DNA of 64,000 nucleotides from Candidatus Promineofilum glycogenicum (GCA_016707605.1 JADJHJ010000003.1:558001-622000), one strand, 5' to 3'. Numbered from the stretch's first letter, positions 8,435 through 18,323 are shown. Numbers and translations: made by a program. Notes: generated from the letters alone by a model not told the origin.

Positions 8435-10254
8435 CTACTCCTGGAAGTCCCAGCCGAAGTCGACCGCCTCGCGCTGTTCGCCGCCGGCCAGGCGAATGCC
8501 CTGGCGGCCGGTGCCCGGCGCGGGCCACGTCCAGTTGCCGGGGATGAGCAGGTCAACGTTCTCCGGGCTGAGGGCGTCGATGGAGACGCAGTAGATGTCG
8601 GCGTCCAGCCCCTCGAAGGTGTAGAGGCCGTTCTCGTCGGTGGTGGCCGTGGCCAGCCGGTCGGCGACGGCGATGATACCGCCCGGTGGGCACGCGCCCT
8701 GGCCGAGCACGACGGTGATGCCCGGCAGCCCAACCTCGTTGGTGTCGAACGTGCCGTTGCCGCGGAAGAAGCCGCTGCCCTCCTCCGTCTCCACGCAGCT
8801 GCGCGAGGCAACGTTGTTGGTCAGCGTGCACAGGTCGTCCCACACGACGCCGCTGATGGACGCCGAGCCGGGGGCGGGCGGGCCGGCGGCCTCGGCCCCC
8901 TCTTCGACGACAATCTGTACCCAGAAGGCATCTTCGGCCTGGCCGTTGATGCCGAACACCGTCCCATCGGCGTCGGCCAACTGCCAGTTGCTGCGATAGG
9001 TTCCCGGCGTCGCCGGCGCGGTCAGGGTCACGGAGACGTCGGCCTCCTGGCCGGGGGCCACGGTGTCCTCGATGGGCACGGTGCCGGTGATGCCCATCGC
9101 GTCGCCATTGACGAAGGCCAGGGCGTAGTCGTCCCACGGGCAGGTGCCGTTGTTGCGCAGTCGCCAGGCCGCCTCGAACTCCCCGCCAGGCGGGAAGACG
9201 GTGTCGTCGGGCACGGTCAGGTCGAGCAGGAACTCGAAGCTGTTGGTGCAATCGGTCGGGGCCGCGGCCACCGGCAGGAAGCGGAAGTCGAAGCCGAAGT
9301 CGACGTCCTCCAGCGCCGCGCCCTCTTCCAGCGTCACGGTGATGCTGTTGGTCGGCACGCCGTTGCTGAGCGGGAAGGTGATGGTGCCCTCTTCCAGCAC
9401 GGCCAGGTTGGCCTCGGTGGCCGTGTCCAGGAAGACGCAGTAGGTGTCGGGGCTGAGGTCTTCAAAGCGAAACGCGCCCGACTCGTCGGTCGTGGTCACG
9501 ATCTCGTCGCCCGGCGCGGCGGCGGTGCAGTCGCCGGCAAAGAGGTTGATGGTCACGCCGGGGATGCCCGGTTCGCCGGTGTCGAGCACACCGTTGGCCT
9601 GGAGCGTCGTGCCGCCGGGGGCGGCCACGCACCCCGTGGCCGGGGTAGCGGCGGGGTCGACGGTTGCGCCCGTCTGGGCGCACAGGTCGTGCCAGACGAA
9701 GCCGCTGATGCCCGGCGAGACGGCCGCGCCCGCGCCCGTCGTGCCCTCCGTGGCCTCTTCTTCGGGCAGGGCGTTGTCCACGTCCAGCGTGAACGAGTCG
9801 CTGACACCGTTGACCGTCACCTCATACGTTCCGGCGGGCAGCCCGGCCACGTCGAGCGGCACGCTCTCCTCGAAGGGCACGAGGGCCTGGGTGCAGGCGG
9901 CCGACGGCTGCCGCAGCGTGGTGATAGCTACGCGGAAGGCGTTGTCCGTGCGCTGGCTGATGACCTCATCGATCTGGGTGCAGCCGTCGGGCAGGTTGCC
10001 CAGCGCGGTGACACTCACCTGGACGGGAAACGACTCCATGATCAGCACGTCGATGCTGTCAACGACGGCCTGGCCGCGTGTCGGCTGGCTGTCGCCGGGG
10101 CCAGCGTGGCTTCGACGGGGGCGACGGTGGCCGTGGCGATCGCTTCCTGCCCGCCGCCGGTGCAGGCGGCCAGCAGCAACAGCGCGCAGCCGACGAACAG
10201 GGTCAATCCCGCCCGGCGTGTCTGCGCCCATTCGGCGCTTACTCTGTCTCTCAT
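8435..10254 (-). CDS. Lipoprotein with two SdrD B-like domains and an NBR1-type Ig domain, frameshifted
   Basis: About 606 residues. It starts at ATG 10254 with a lipoprotein signal ending LLLLAAC (Cys31 lipidated), in a frame that switches (one base missing) between about 10110 and 10080. The main frame then encodes a signal-like beta domain (SIDVLIMESFPVQVSV), an SdrD B-like domain (SGFVWHDLC ... GVLDTGEPGIPGVTINL ... DESGAFRFEDLSPDTYCVF), an NBR1-type Ig-like domain (WRLRNNGTCPWDDYALAFVN) and a second SdrD-like domain (SGVVWDDLC to the C-terminus). Such proteins are displayed outside the membrane; the ligand is unknown. Its ATG overlaps the stop of the YfhO-like gene (ATGA), so the two form an operon. 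Confidence 0.75.
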
Positions 10255-12684
10255 TGGTTTCTCTCCTCCGATGAATCGGGCGTGGTCGGCTCGTGGGAGC
10301 GGGCCGGCGCGCCATAAGACCTGACGGTGATAATAGCCAGGGCGACGAGAGCGACAAGCGCAATGAGCGTGGCGGCCAGCCCGGCCACCCAGCCCGACGG
10401 CGTAAAGCGCATGACGACCTCGTGTCGGCCCGGCTCGATGTAGACCCCGCGAAAGGCGTAGTTGGCCACGTCGATGACGGCCGGCCGGCCGTCGACCGTG
10501 GCTCGCCAGTCGGGATGGTACACGTCGCTCAGGAAGAAGTAGGCCGGGCGGTCGGCCGTGACGGCGAAGGCGACTTCGTTCGGCCCGTAGCGAACGATCT
10601 CGAGCGTCGCCTGGCCCGGCTCTTGCGACAGGGCGCGACCGCTCTCCAGCACGACGACGCGCGCCGGGTCGAATGCCTCGCTGTGGGTGGCGGCGAAGGC
10701 GGCGTCGTGGTCGCGCACCATCTCGGTGTTGAATAGCACCATCGCTCGCGGCAGGGCCAGGGTGTTGAGGTAGATGGTCACGTTCGGGTCGGCGTCGAAG
10801 ACGGGCACGAGGAAGGTCGTGTCGCCGGGCGGGTCGTTCTTGCCGCCGATGACGTACTTGACGCCCAGGACGTTGTACTGCGGCGAGCCGCGAAAACCGA
10901 CCGCGCCCATGTAGACGTTGTAGTTGGCCAGTTCCAGCGGGTTATAGACGCCGCGGGCGGCATAGAGGCGCTCGATCATCGGCATGTTGGGCTGCCACGC
11001 CCCGGTGGCGATGTCGAGGCGGTGCAGGCCGGGGTCGGCGTGGAGGAAGGCCAGGCCGGGCGTGCCGGCGGCGAAACCGGGCGTCGGGTCGTTCCAGTCG
11101 ATCTCCACGGCGCGGCCCAGACCGTAGAGATCGGCGAAGAGCAGGGCCAGAGCCAACGCGGCGACGGCCGCACCCGGCCGCCGCCGGCGCAGTCCGGCAG
11201 CCAGCAGCAGCCAGCCGGCCACCGCCAGCCCACCGAAGACCAGCGTCGCCCGCGTCATCTGGGCCGCGTGCTCCGGCTGGAGCGGGGCCAGGCGCGACCG
11301 CGTCAGGAGCAGGATGGCGAGTACGGCGGCCAGCCCGACGGCTGCGCCGACGAGCAGGCACGCACCCGCCCGGCCGGCCATGACGCTCCCCGTTCAAGCA
11401 AAGCCTCCAGCCCCAGCGCCGCCAGCACCGCCAGGCAGAAGCCGAGCAGCAGCACGAAGCGCGCCGGAACCTGGAACGGGATGACCGGCAGCAGGCGGGC
11501 CAGCGTTGGGTAGAGCGGCGTGGCCGGGCCGAGGGCCAGCAGCAGGAAGAGCAGCCCGGCCAGGACGAAGAAGAGCGTCTGGCGTCGCGGGCGCAGGGCG
11601 ATGGCCGCCGCGGCCAGCAGCCACGTCAACACGCCGGCGTAGCCGACTTCGACGCGCAGCCAGTCGCCCCAGAAGGCGCTGCCGCGACCGTAAAAGTCGG
11701 GCGCGAAGAGACCTAGCAGCGCCGCCGGCGGCAGGGCGTAGTTGGTGCTGCGGGCGTAGTCGAACTCGGCGCGTAGCGTCTGGCTGAGCGTGCCGGCGGC
11801 GGGGAAGAGGCTGACCCCGGCCAGAGCCACGGCCACCCCCCCAACAAAGCCAGCAGCAACAGCGGCCGGCCGCGGCGCGTGGCGACGGTCTGATAGAGCG
11901 CGTAGCTGCCCAGGAAGAGGGCCACGAGGAAGGTCATCTGCCCGTGCCCGGCCAGCGTGGCCGTGCCCAGCGCCGCCCCGCCGGCCGCCGCCCAGGCCAC
12001 GCGGCGCAACGGCCGCGCGGCGAAGATGGCCCGATGCAGCCCCAGAAAGGCCAGCGGCAGCCAGGCGGCGACGGCGATGAGGTTCAGGTTGCCGATGTGG
12101 GTGATGAAGACGTCGGACAGCATGAAGGCCAGCGCGCCCAGCAGCGCCGCCGGCCGGCCGAGGGGAATCTCCGGCCGCAGCAGGCGCAGGCAGGCGTACA
12201 TGGCCGCCCCGGCGAAGAAGAAGTGCCAGACGACCAGCGCCTCGATGCCGCGGTAGGAGAAGCCGGGCCAGAGGAAGAAGAGCAGCAGGTTAAACGGGTA
12301 GAAGATGCCCGACTGATTGTCGGCCAGGAAGGGCGCGCCGGCGTACTGGTGCGGGTTCCAGAAGGGGATGACGCCGTCGCGCAGGCTGGCGGCGGCGAAG
12401 CGGTACATGGGGAAGAGGAACGACACCGAGTCGCCGCCGCCGCTGGGCAACCACGCCCGGCCGCTGACCACCGGCCAGAAGAAGACGACCGCAACCAGGG
12501 CCAGCAGAGCGACGCAGGCCGCCTCGCGGGCGACCGCGCGCCACGAAACGTCGCGCAGCCGGTTGCCGGTGCGCTCGCCCGCCGTCAGGGGCGCGGCGGG
12601 GCCGGATGGGCGAGGGAAAGCTTGTCGCGGATTGTGCCGCCGCTCGGCGTCGGACGACGGCCCACTATCGGAGGTTTGCTCCAT
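10251..12684 (-). CDS. YfhO-family polytopic membrane protein, two frameshifts
   Basis: Large membrane protein of about 811 residues, split over three frames. Segment 1 (from 12684) has WLPSGGGDSVSFLFPMYRF and IPFWNPHQYAGAPFLADNQS, typical of YfhO / C-type integral glycosyltransferase-like proteins. Segment 2 continues TNYALPPAALLGLFAPDFYG. Segment 3 ends with an extracytoplasmic region (DVYHPDWRATVDGRPAVI) and a last helix. The frame breaks are at the G7 run (plus-strand 11836-11842) and at about 11385-11395; each needs one added base. YfhO proteins are linked to glycosylation of teichoic acids or other envelope glycans in Firmicutes; the role here is unknown. ATG 12684 is used because ATG 12726 lies upstream of the -10 box. 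Confidence 0.8.
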
Positions 12685-12698
12685 AATGTCAGTCGCCG

Positions 12699-12704
12699 AT
12701 TGTA
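12699..12704 (-). promoter_or_regulatory. Candidate -10 box for the YfhO-like gene
   Basis: TACAAT on the minus strand, in the context GTGCTACAAT, 14 nt upstream of ATG 12684. It would place the transcript start a few bases before the start codon. Confidence 0.45.
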
Positions 12705-12767
12705 GCACAGCCCGCCGCGCCGCCAACGTGGGGAGCGTCCGACCGCCGGCGGGCCGCCCACCGGCGG

Positions 12768-13553
12768 TCAGACACCCAGAAGATCCATGACCGGCGCGAA
12801 CAGCGCCCCGTTGGTGGCCACGGCCTCGCCGCCGAAGATGGTCGGCGTGCCGCGCCAGTCGGTGAACGTGCCGCCGGCCTCCTCCAGGATGACTTGCAGC
12901 GGGCCGCAGTCCCAGAGGGCCATGACCGGATCGAGCATGATCTCCGCCCGGCCGGTGGCCACCAGGGCGTAGCCGTAGGCGTCGCCCCAGGTGCGCTGGA
13001 AGTAGGTGGCGTCGATGAGCCGCTGGAAGGCGTCCTGGCGGTTGAAGCGGGCGAAGGTGTCGAGGTCGCTGGCCAGCAGCACGGCGTCGGCCAGGCGGCT
13101 GACGGACGAGACGCGCGCCGGGCGGCCGTTCCAGTAGCAGCCGCCGCCGCGCCGGGCATAGACCATCTCGTTGAGCGCCGGGAAGTGGATGACGCCCAGT
13201 TGCGGCTGGTCGTCCTTCACCAGCGCCAGCAGCACAGCGTAGAACGGCACGCCGCTGATAAACGACTTCGTGCCGTCAATGGGGTCGATGATCCAGGTGT
13301 AGCCACTGTCGCCGCGGCCGGGCTGTTGGCCGTACTCCTCGCCGATGAGGGCATGGTCGGGCCAGGCGGCGGTGATGAGTTCGCGCAACTTCTGCTCGGC
13401 CTGCCGGTCGGCCAGGGTGACGGGCGAGTTGTCGGCCTTGCGCTCGGCGGCCAGGCCGGTCTGGTAGTAACCCAGGGTGACGCGCCCGGCCTGCCAGGCG
13501 GCGTCGAGGGCGAAGGCCAGCAGCGCATCGAGCGAGGGGGTGGCGGTGGACAT
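12768..13553 (-). CDS. Inositol monophosphatase-family phosphatase (histidinol-phosphatase-like)
   Basis: 261-residue metal-dependent phosphomonoesterase. Family motifs: GEEYG, the signature WIIDPIDGTKSF (metal ligands Asp/Asp), and WDCGPLQVILEEAGG near the C-terminus. The sequence GVPFYAVLLALVKDDQPQLG is typical of the HisN/histidinol-phosphatase branch, but inositol-phosphate or 3'-phosphoadenosine-phosphate activity cannot be excluded. ATG 13553 starts the conserved protein. It sits 8 bp after the M50-like gene and 83 bp before the YfhO-like gene. Confidence 0.85.
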   Translation of the reverse strand: MSTATPSLDALLAFALDAAWQAGRVTLGYYQTGLAAERKADNSPVTLADRQAEQKLRELITAAWPDHALIGEEYGQQPGRGDSGYTWIIDPIDGTKSFISGVPFYAVLLALVKDDQPQLGVIHFPALNEMVYARRGGGCYWNGRPARVSSVSRLADAVLLASDLDTFARFNRQDAFQRLIDATYFQRTWGDAYGYALVATGRAEIMLDPVMALWDCGPLQVILEEAGGTFTDWRGTPTIFGGEAVATNGALFAPVMDLLGV

Positions 13554-13561
13554 GGCGGCTC

Positions 13562-14110
13562 CTACTCCTGAACGACGACCGTGTGCTGGCGGCGGGGCTG
13601 GCGATGGCGGCGCAGCGTCGTGCCGTCCGTTTCCATGAAGGGCAGGGGAACCAACGCGCCGGCGCTGAAGACGAGCAGGTTCTCCAGGGCGAACAGGCTG
13701 CTGACCATGTGGGCGATGCCGCCGATGGGCCGCGTCGCCAGGGCCACCAGCCCGCCGACCGCGGCGAACCAGGCGCTGGCCCGCGGCCCGCCCAGCGCCC
13801 GCCGGGCGTGCACCTCGCTCGGCAACTCCGGCTCGTCGGGCGGATAGAGGGACGTGCCCAACACCCCCCACAAACGGACGCCGCTCATCGGGTAGCCGGT
13901 TTGGGCGGCGGCGCGGGCGTGGCCGCTCTGGTGCCACAGCTCGGAGACGAAGTGCAGCGCCGTGGCCAGCGCGCCGCCGGCCAGCGCCGGCCCCGGCCGC
14001 AGCCCGAAGACGCGCCGCCCCAACAAGCTGAACACAACCAGCAGCGCCGCCGCCCCGCCCACCGCCGACGGCGCGGCGCTGATGGCCAGTCTGGTATCAC
14101 GATTACTCAT
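13562..14110 (-). CDS. M50-like membrane protein with altered zinc-binding motif
   Basis: 182 residues. It resembles site-2-protease/M50 proteins: a membrane helix after the N-terminus, then SELWHQSGHARAA at the place of the HExxH motif, and LVPLPFMETDGTTL at the place of the second (LDG) metal motif. The catalytic Glu is Gln (HQSGH), so proteolysis is probably lost or very weak. ATG 14110 has GGAG 6 nt upstream. The next gene starts 8 bp downstream. It may be an inactive regulatory homologue; function unproven. Confidence 0.6.
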   Translation of the reverse strand: MSNRDTRLAISAAPSAVGGAAALLVVFSLLGRRVFGLRPGPALAGGALATALHFVSELWHQSGHARAAAQTGYPMSGVRLWGVLGTSLYPPDEPELPSEVHARRALGGPRASAWFAAVGGLVALATRPIGGIAHMVSSLFALENLLVFSAGALVPLPFMETDGTTLRRHRQPRRQHTVVVQE

Positions 14111-14134
14111 GAGCATCTCCGTTTGGAAGAAAGA

Positions 14135-14203
14135 AACCACAGATTTCACAGATTCTCAGAACCTAATCTGTGAAATCTGCGTAATCTGCGGTTTCTTCTC
14201 TCT
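14135..14203. repeat. AATCTGTGG-type inverted repeat
   Basis: Left arm AAACCACAGATTTCACAGAT, right arm AATCTGTGAAATCTGCGTAA then TCTGCGGTTTC. It lies flush between the end of holB and the start of the M50-like gene. Confidence 0.85.
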
Positions 14204-15169
14204 TCATGCCTGTGGATAAGTCAGCAGGACGTTTTCCAGCACCAGCCGCGCGTTGCCGTTCTGGGCCAGTTGGCGCAGCGCCGCCTCCGTCTGTTGCAGC
14301 GACGCCAGCACCTTGGGCCGCGGCCACTGCCCGGCCAACTGGTGCAACTGCTCCACCCGGTCGATATTGCTGATGGCGTCGTCGCGCCGCGGGCCATAGG
14401 CCAGCAGGGCCAGGTCGCGCCACCAACTGAGCCACGTCCGCAGCAGCGGCGGCAGCGTGTCGGCCTTGCGCGCCAGCGTCTCGGCCAGGGCGAAGCGGGC
14501 CACCAGCGTGCCGCCCAGCGCCTGCTGGAGCGTGGTCAGGTGGGCCTCGCGCTGCTGGAGCGGCGCTTCGTGGCGGTGGGCGTCCACGGCCCAGCCCAGG
14601 CGGCCGTCGGCCAGATGGGCCAGCAAGTTGGCCTCGTTGGGCGCCACGCCGAAGCGCGTCATCAGCGCCTCCTCGATGAGCGGCGTGGCCAGCGGGCGCA
14701 GCCCCAGCGTGCGGCAGCGCGAGTTGATCGTCGGCAAGACGCTGTCGCTGTCGGCGGCGGTCAGCAGCAGGATGACGTGGGCCGGCGGCTCTTCCAGCGT
14801 CTTCAGGAAGGCGTTGGCGGCGTTGAGGTTGGCCGTGTCGAAGCGGCGCAGCAGGGCGATCTTGTAGCGCCCCTCGTAGGCCGACAGGCTGAGGTCTTGC
14901 TGCAACTGGCGCACGGCGTCGATCTTGATCGACGGCGTGCCCCGCTCGCTGACCTCCGGCACGACGACGCGCACGTCGGGATGCTTGTCGGCGGCGATGA
15001 GCTGGCAGGCGCGGCAGTGGCCGCAGGGGCGCTCGGCCGGCGCGGCCTCGCAGTTGAGCGCCGCGGCGAAGGTGCGGGCCAGGGTCATCTTGCCGATGTG
15101 GTCGGGGCCGGTGAACAGGTAGGCGTGGCCGACGCGACCGTGGGCCACGGCGTTGCTGAGCAGGCGCAC
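14204..15169 (-). CDS. holB: DNA polymerase III delta-prime subunit (clamp-loader ATPase fold)
   Basis: 321-residue AAA+ clamp-loader subunit. It has HAYLFTGPDHIGKMTLART (Walker A region), a zinc module CGHCRAC after ERP, the sensor-like NAANAFLKTLEEPPAH, and INSRCRTL with the SRC motif of the family. The frame extends upstream as GWRPIIGHEWAV, matching the usual family N-terminus, but has no ATG in frame, so the start is set at GTG 15169; a one-base error near the inverted repeat may hide the true start. It is divergent from hutH. Confidence 0.88.
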   Translation of the reverse strand: MRLLSNAVAHGRVGHAYLFTGPDHIGKMTLARTFAAALNCEAAPAERPCGHCRACQLIAADKHPDVRVVVPEVSERGTPSIKIDAVRQLQQDLSLSAYEGRYKIALLRRFDTANLNAANAFLKTLEEPPAHVILLLTAADSDSVLPTINSRCRTLGLRPLATPLIEEALMTRFGVAPNEANLLAHLADGRLGWAVDAHRHEAPLQQREAHLTTLQQALGGTLVARFALAETLARKADTLPPLLRTWLSWWRDLALLAYGPRRDDAISNIDRVEQLHQLAGQWPRPKVLASLQQTEAALRQLAQNGNARLVLENVLLTYPQA

Positions 15170-15209
15170 GGCCCACTCGTGGCCGATGATCGGCCGCCAG
15201 CCGGAGGGA

Positions 15210-15248
15210 GGGTGGTCATGGCGGGATTCTATCCCGCCATGACCACCC
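15210..15248. repeat. 18-bp perfect inverted repeat between holB and hutH
   Basis: Arms 15210-15227 and 15231-15248 (GGGTGGTCATGGCGGGAT and its exact inverse) around a TCT loop. The right arm ends 4 bp before the hutH -10 box, so the -35 region lies inside it. It may be an operator or a dispersed palindromic repeat; only one copy is seen here. Confidence 0.8.
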
Positions 15249-15252
15249 CTGC

Positions 15253-15258
15253 TACAAT
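15253..15258 (+). promoter_or_regulatory. -10 box of hutH (leaderless)
   Basis: TGCTACAAT: an extended -10 (TGnTACAAT) ending 6 nt before ATG 15265. Transcription would start at or next to the A of the start codon. No Shine-Dalgarno sequence is present. Confidence 0.6.
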
Positions 15259-15264
15259 CCCTTC

Positions 15265-16818
15265 ATGGACACTCTTCTCCTCTCCGGCGATCAGTTGAAC
15301 GTAGACGATGTGGTAGCGGTGGCCGACGGCCGCCCTGTCGGCCTTGACCCGGCGGCTGTGCCGGCCATGACGCGCTCGCGGGCGGCCGTCGAGCAGCTCG
15401 TGGCCGAGGGGCGCGTCGTCTACGGCATCACCACCGGCTTCGGCCGCTTCAAGGATCGCGTGGTGTCGGCCGACGAAGTGCGCCAGTTGCAACTCAACCT
15501 GGTGCGCAGCCACGCCGTCGGCGTCGGGCCGGATCTGCCGGAGGCGGCGGTGCGGGCGATGATGGTGGCGCGGGCCAACACGCTGGCCCTGGGCTACTCC
15601 GGCGTGCGCCCGGCGGTGGTGCAACTGCTGCTGGATATGCTCAACGCCGGCGTCACCCCGCGCATCCCGGCCCAGGGCTCGCTGGGGGCCAGCGGCGATC
15701 TGGCCCCGCTGGCCCATCTGGCGCTGGTGGTGGTAGGCGAGGGGGAGGCGCGCGTCGGCGGGCAACTCATGGACGGCGGCGCGGCGCTGGCCGCCGCCGG
15801 ACTGCGGCCGGTGGAACTGGAGGCCAAAGAGGGGCTGGCCCTGCTCAACGGCACGGCGCAGATGGTCGGCATGGGCGCGCTGTTCACGCGGCGGGCCATC
15901 AACCTGGTGCTGACCGCCGACATCGCCGCCTGCCTGTCGCTGGAGGCGCTGCACGGCACCGACCGCGCCTACGACGCCCGCGTCCACGCCCTGCGCCCCC
16001 ACCCGCGCCAGATCAACTGCGCCGACTTCCTGCGCCGCATCCTCGACGGCAGCCAACTCGTGCGGCGCGACGACCCGCGCCACGTGCAGGACGCCTACAC
16101 CCTGCGCTGCGTGCCCCAGGTCCACGGCGCGGTGCGCGACGCCATCGCCTACGCCAAGTGGGTGATCGACATCGAACTCAACACGGTCAACGACAACCCG
16201 ATCATCTTCGTCGCCGACGACGGGACGATCGACGTCATCTCCGCCGGCAACTTCCACGGCGAGCCGGTGGCCCTGGCTATGGACTACGCCGCGCTGGCCC
16301 TGACCGACCTGGGCAACATGAGCGAGCGGCGCTGCGCCCGGCTGGTGGACGCCGACAGCAACGGCGGCGTGCTGCCCATGTTCCTGACCGACCGCGGCGG
16401 GCTGGAGAGCGGGCTGATGATGGCCCAGTACACCGCCGCCGCGCTGGCTTCGGAGAACAAGGTGCTGGCCCACCCGGCCAGCAGCGACAGCATCCCGACC
16501 AGCGCCAACGTCGAAGACCACGTCAGCATGGGCGCGGCGGCCGTGCGCCAGGCGGGGCAGATCGTCGAGCACGTCGAGACCATCGTCGGCATCGAGCTGC
16601 TGCTGGCGGCGCAGGGGGTGGACTTCCGCTGCCGGGCGACGGGGCTGGACGCCGGCTGCCTGGGGGCGGGCACGGCCGTGGCCTATCGCCTCATCCGCGA
16701 GCGCATCCCGTTCCTGGACGCCGACACGCCCCTCTCGCCCCACATCGAGGCCGCGCGGCAGTTGGTGGCCGGGGGAGTCATCAAGCGGGCCGTAGAAGCA
16801 CATCTACGTATGCCGTAA
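15265..16818 (+). CDS. hutH: Histidine ammonia-lyase
   Basis: 517-residue lyase converting histidine to urocanate and ammonia, the first step of histidine breakdown. The autocatalytic MIO cofactor triad Ala142-Ser143-Gly144 lies in GSLGASGDLAPLAH, at the same numbers as in the well-studied bacterial enzyme. Other family blocks: VVYGITTGFGRF, NLVRSHAVG and DNPIIF. The length is typical. The other hut genes are not in this window, so the gene stands alone. Confidence 0.95.
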   Translation: MDTLLLSGDQLNVDDVVAVADGRPVGLDPAAVPAMTRSRAAVEQLVAEGRVVYGITTGFGRFKDRVVSADEVRQLQLNLVRSHAVGVGPDLPEAAVRAMMVARANTLALGYSGVRPAVVQLLLDMLNAGVTPRIPAQGSLGASGDLAPLAHLALVVVGEGEARVGGQLMDGGAALAAAGLRPVELEAKEGLALLNGTAQMVGMGALFTRRAINLVLTADIAACLSLEALHGTDRAYDARVHALRPHPRQINCADFLRRILDGSQLVRRDDPRHVQDAYTLRCVPQVHGAVRDAIAYAKWVIDIELNTVNDNPIIFVADDGTIDVISAGNFHGEPVALAMDYAALALTDLGNMSERRCARLVDADSNGGVLPMFLTDRGGLESGLMMAQYTAAALASENKVLAHPASSDSIPTSANVEDHVSMGAAAVRQAGQIVEHVETIVGIELLLAAQGVDFRCRATGLDAGCLGAGTAVAYRLIRERIPFLDADTPLSPHIEAARQLVAGGVIKRAVEAHLRMP

Positions 16819-17200
16819 GGGAATATGTCTGTTGCCGTGGGCGTGCATTGCTCTGCCAGAATTGATTGCAAACAAAACATTGTTTATTATTGACATCTGT
16901 AGAAATGTCTATTAGACTAATGGTCACGGTAGGTAAAGAGTCTTCCCCCAGTAGCGAAGGAGATGCCTGTGACAATCGCTTACGGGCAGTGGGGGTAGCG
17001 TTTCAGGAAGTCCGCTGACTCAATTGAATATGCCGGCGCTGGTGGGGTAATACCCTTGCCTGCTGTCTTGTATATCGCTCCCGGTTCTCTGGCGGCTGGA
17101 CAGCGCCATCTGATGGCTTGATGCTATCGGGTGATAAGGGCTGAGCCATTATACTCAGCACGATCTGAGACAGTGAAAAACGACAGGGCGCTATAGCCGA
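16819..17200. other. Intergenic region, lower GC, no gene seen
   Basis: About 380 bp after hutH. It is clearly more AT-rich than its neighbours. Short symmetrical stretches occur (GGTGGGGTAATACCCTTGCC near 17042) but no convincing terminator, RNA gene or coding frame. Confidence 0.4.
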
Positions 17201-17229
17201 TTGACATAGCGCACGCTATTCATTACGAT
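17201..17229 (+). promoter_or_regulatory. Sigma-70-type promoter of secreted paralogue A
   Basis: TTGACA (17201-17206), 17-bp spacer, TACGAT (17224-17229). The upstream context ATAGCCGATTGACA is identical to that before paralogue B. It predicts a 5' leader of about 240 nt. Confidence 0.65.
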
Positions 17230-17364
17230 GGACGAATCTCGTGGAAATAGCTCTCGGCAATACTACACAAAATCCTACATCGCTTGTTGTCTGAGAGAGT
17301 ATTTCAAAGCAGCGTATTTTGCCGGTCTGGCTGCTGCACTGGTTTCTCATTTTAGCGGGAGCAA

Positions 17365-17419
17365 GGGAGGAATAGGAATACTGAATCGAACCCCAAGACG
17401 CTCTGCGAGCGTACCCCAT
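17365..17419 (+). promoter_or_regulatory. Conserved leader element of paralogue A
   Basis: GGGAGGAAT, a variable stretch, then hairpin ACGCTC-TGC-GAGCGT (17398-17412) and CCCAT. It aligns with the leaders of paralogues B and C, but the small ATG-CCT-TGA frame present in those is ATA-CTG here. Confidence 0.55.
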
Positions 17420-17478
17420 GATTTGCCGCGACTTAACTTCAGATAGATAGACCAACTAGAGAGAGATAGGACAAAGCG

Positions 17479-18240
17479 ATGAAACCGAAAATGGTGGTTG
17501 TGGTAGTTGTGCTCCTTCTGGTGGCCATGATCCCGGCGCTGGCGATGGCCAAGGGCCAGGCCAAGCCGGAGAAGACGGGCACGGTCAAGATTGACATCCG
17601 GCAGCCCATCGGCCCGCAGCTTGACGCCCAGCTTGGCGTCTCCGCGCGCGGCCCCCGCACGGCCGGCGCGCTGACCTCGGCTGCGCTCCGTGGCGGCGCC
17701 AGCATTCAGCCGAATGCCGTCTACGCGCTGCTGAACGAAGGCTTTGAAGGCAGCCTGGCCGGTTGGGAGTTTTATGAACTCGGCCTCAGCCCGGTGGGTT
17801 GGGATTCTACCGATTACATGGCCAAGCGCGGCCAGCGGAGCCTCTATTCGGCCGGTTGGTGGAACGATCCGTACACCAACCCCTTCTATGACAACGACAT
17901 GTTCTCCTGGGCCATGTACGGAATGGACCTGCAAGGCGCGCGTCGGGCCACGGTCCGCTTCCAGTACCTGAACGACACGGAGTTCTTCTTCGACACCTTC
18001 TACTGGTGCGGTTCGCCTGACGGCTTCAACTTCACCTGCGAGTACCACACCGGCTCCACCAACGACAAGTGGCGTCTGGTGCAGCTCGACTCGCGCACCA
18101 GCCCCATCATGGCCGATATGCTCGACTCGCCGTTCGCTTACTGGGCCTTCGTCTTCGAGAGCGACTTCAGCATCGTCGACCGCGGCACCTTCGTGGACGC
18201 GCTGCGCATCCGCGTTTGGGGCCCGTCGCCCAGCAACTAA
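17479..18240 (+). CDS. Secreted beta-sandwich protein, paralogue A
   Basis: 253 residues. The Sec signal peptide (MKPKMVVVVVVLLLVAMIPA, cleavage after ALAMA) is followed by a linker with IDIRQPIGPQLDAQLG, then IQPNAVYALLNEGFEGSLAG, GWDSTDYMAKRGQRSLYSAG, NPFYDNDMFSWAMYGMDLQG and a C-terminal ESDFSIVDRGTFVDALRIRV. The aromatic/acid-rich strands and the final VDRGTFVDxxRIR strand resemble jelly-roll carbohydrate- or protein-binding domains of secreted proteases; no catalytic residues are visible. It is the first of three tandem paralogues. A terminator follows 83 bp downstream. The ribosome-binding site is weak (AGGA, 9 nt upstream). Confidence 0.75.
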   Translation: MKPKMVVVVVVLLLVAMIPALAMAKGQAKPEKTGTVKIDIRQPIGPQLDAQLGVSARGPRTAGALTSAALRGGASIQPNAVYALLNEGFEGSLAGWEFYELGLSPVGWDSTDYMAKRGQRSLYSAGWWNDPYTNPFYDNDMFSWAMYGMDLQGARRATVRFQYLNDTEFFFDTFYWCGSPDGFNFTCEYHTGSTNDKWRLVQLDSRTSPIMADMLDSPFAYWAFVFESDFSIVDRGTFVDALRIRVWGPSPSN

Positions 18241-18323
18241 CCACCTCTGAGCAATCGGGGCGTGACGGGCGAAAGGTCGTTGACCGAACGCCGGCGCACC
18301 CTGATTCGTGGCAGAACTGAATG

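Noticed and set aside
14211..14219. TGTGGATAA, a perfect DnaA-box match
   Set aside because: It encodes the last residues of holB (TYPQA), it is single, and no AT-rich unwinding region or dnaA/dnaN is near.
17042..17075. GGTGGGGTAATACCC stretch as a riboswitch or terminator after hutH
   Set aside because: The stem is short, no T-tract follows, and no known riboswitch core could be recognised.
17228..17446. 72-codon open frame upstream of paralogue A
   Set aside because: Its ATG overlaps the -10 box TACGAT, there is no ribosome-binding site, and the region aligns with the non-coding leaders of B and C.
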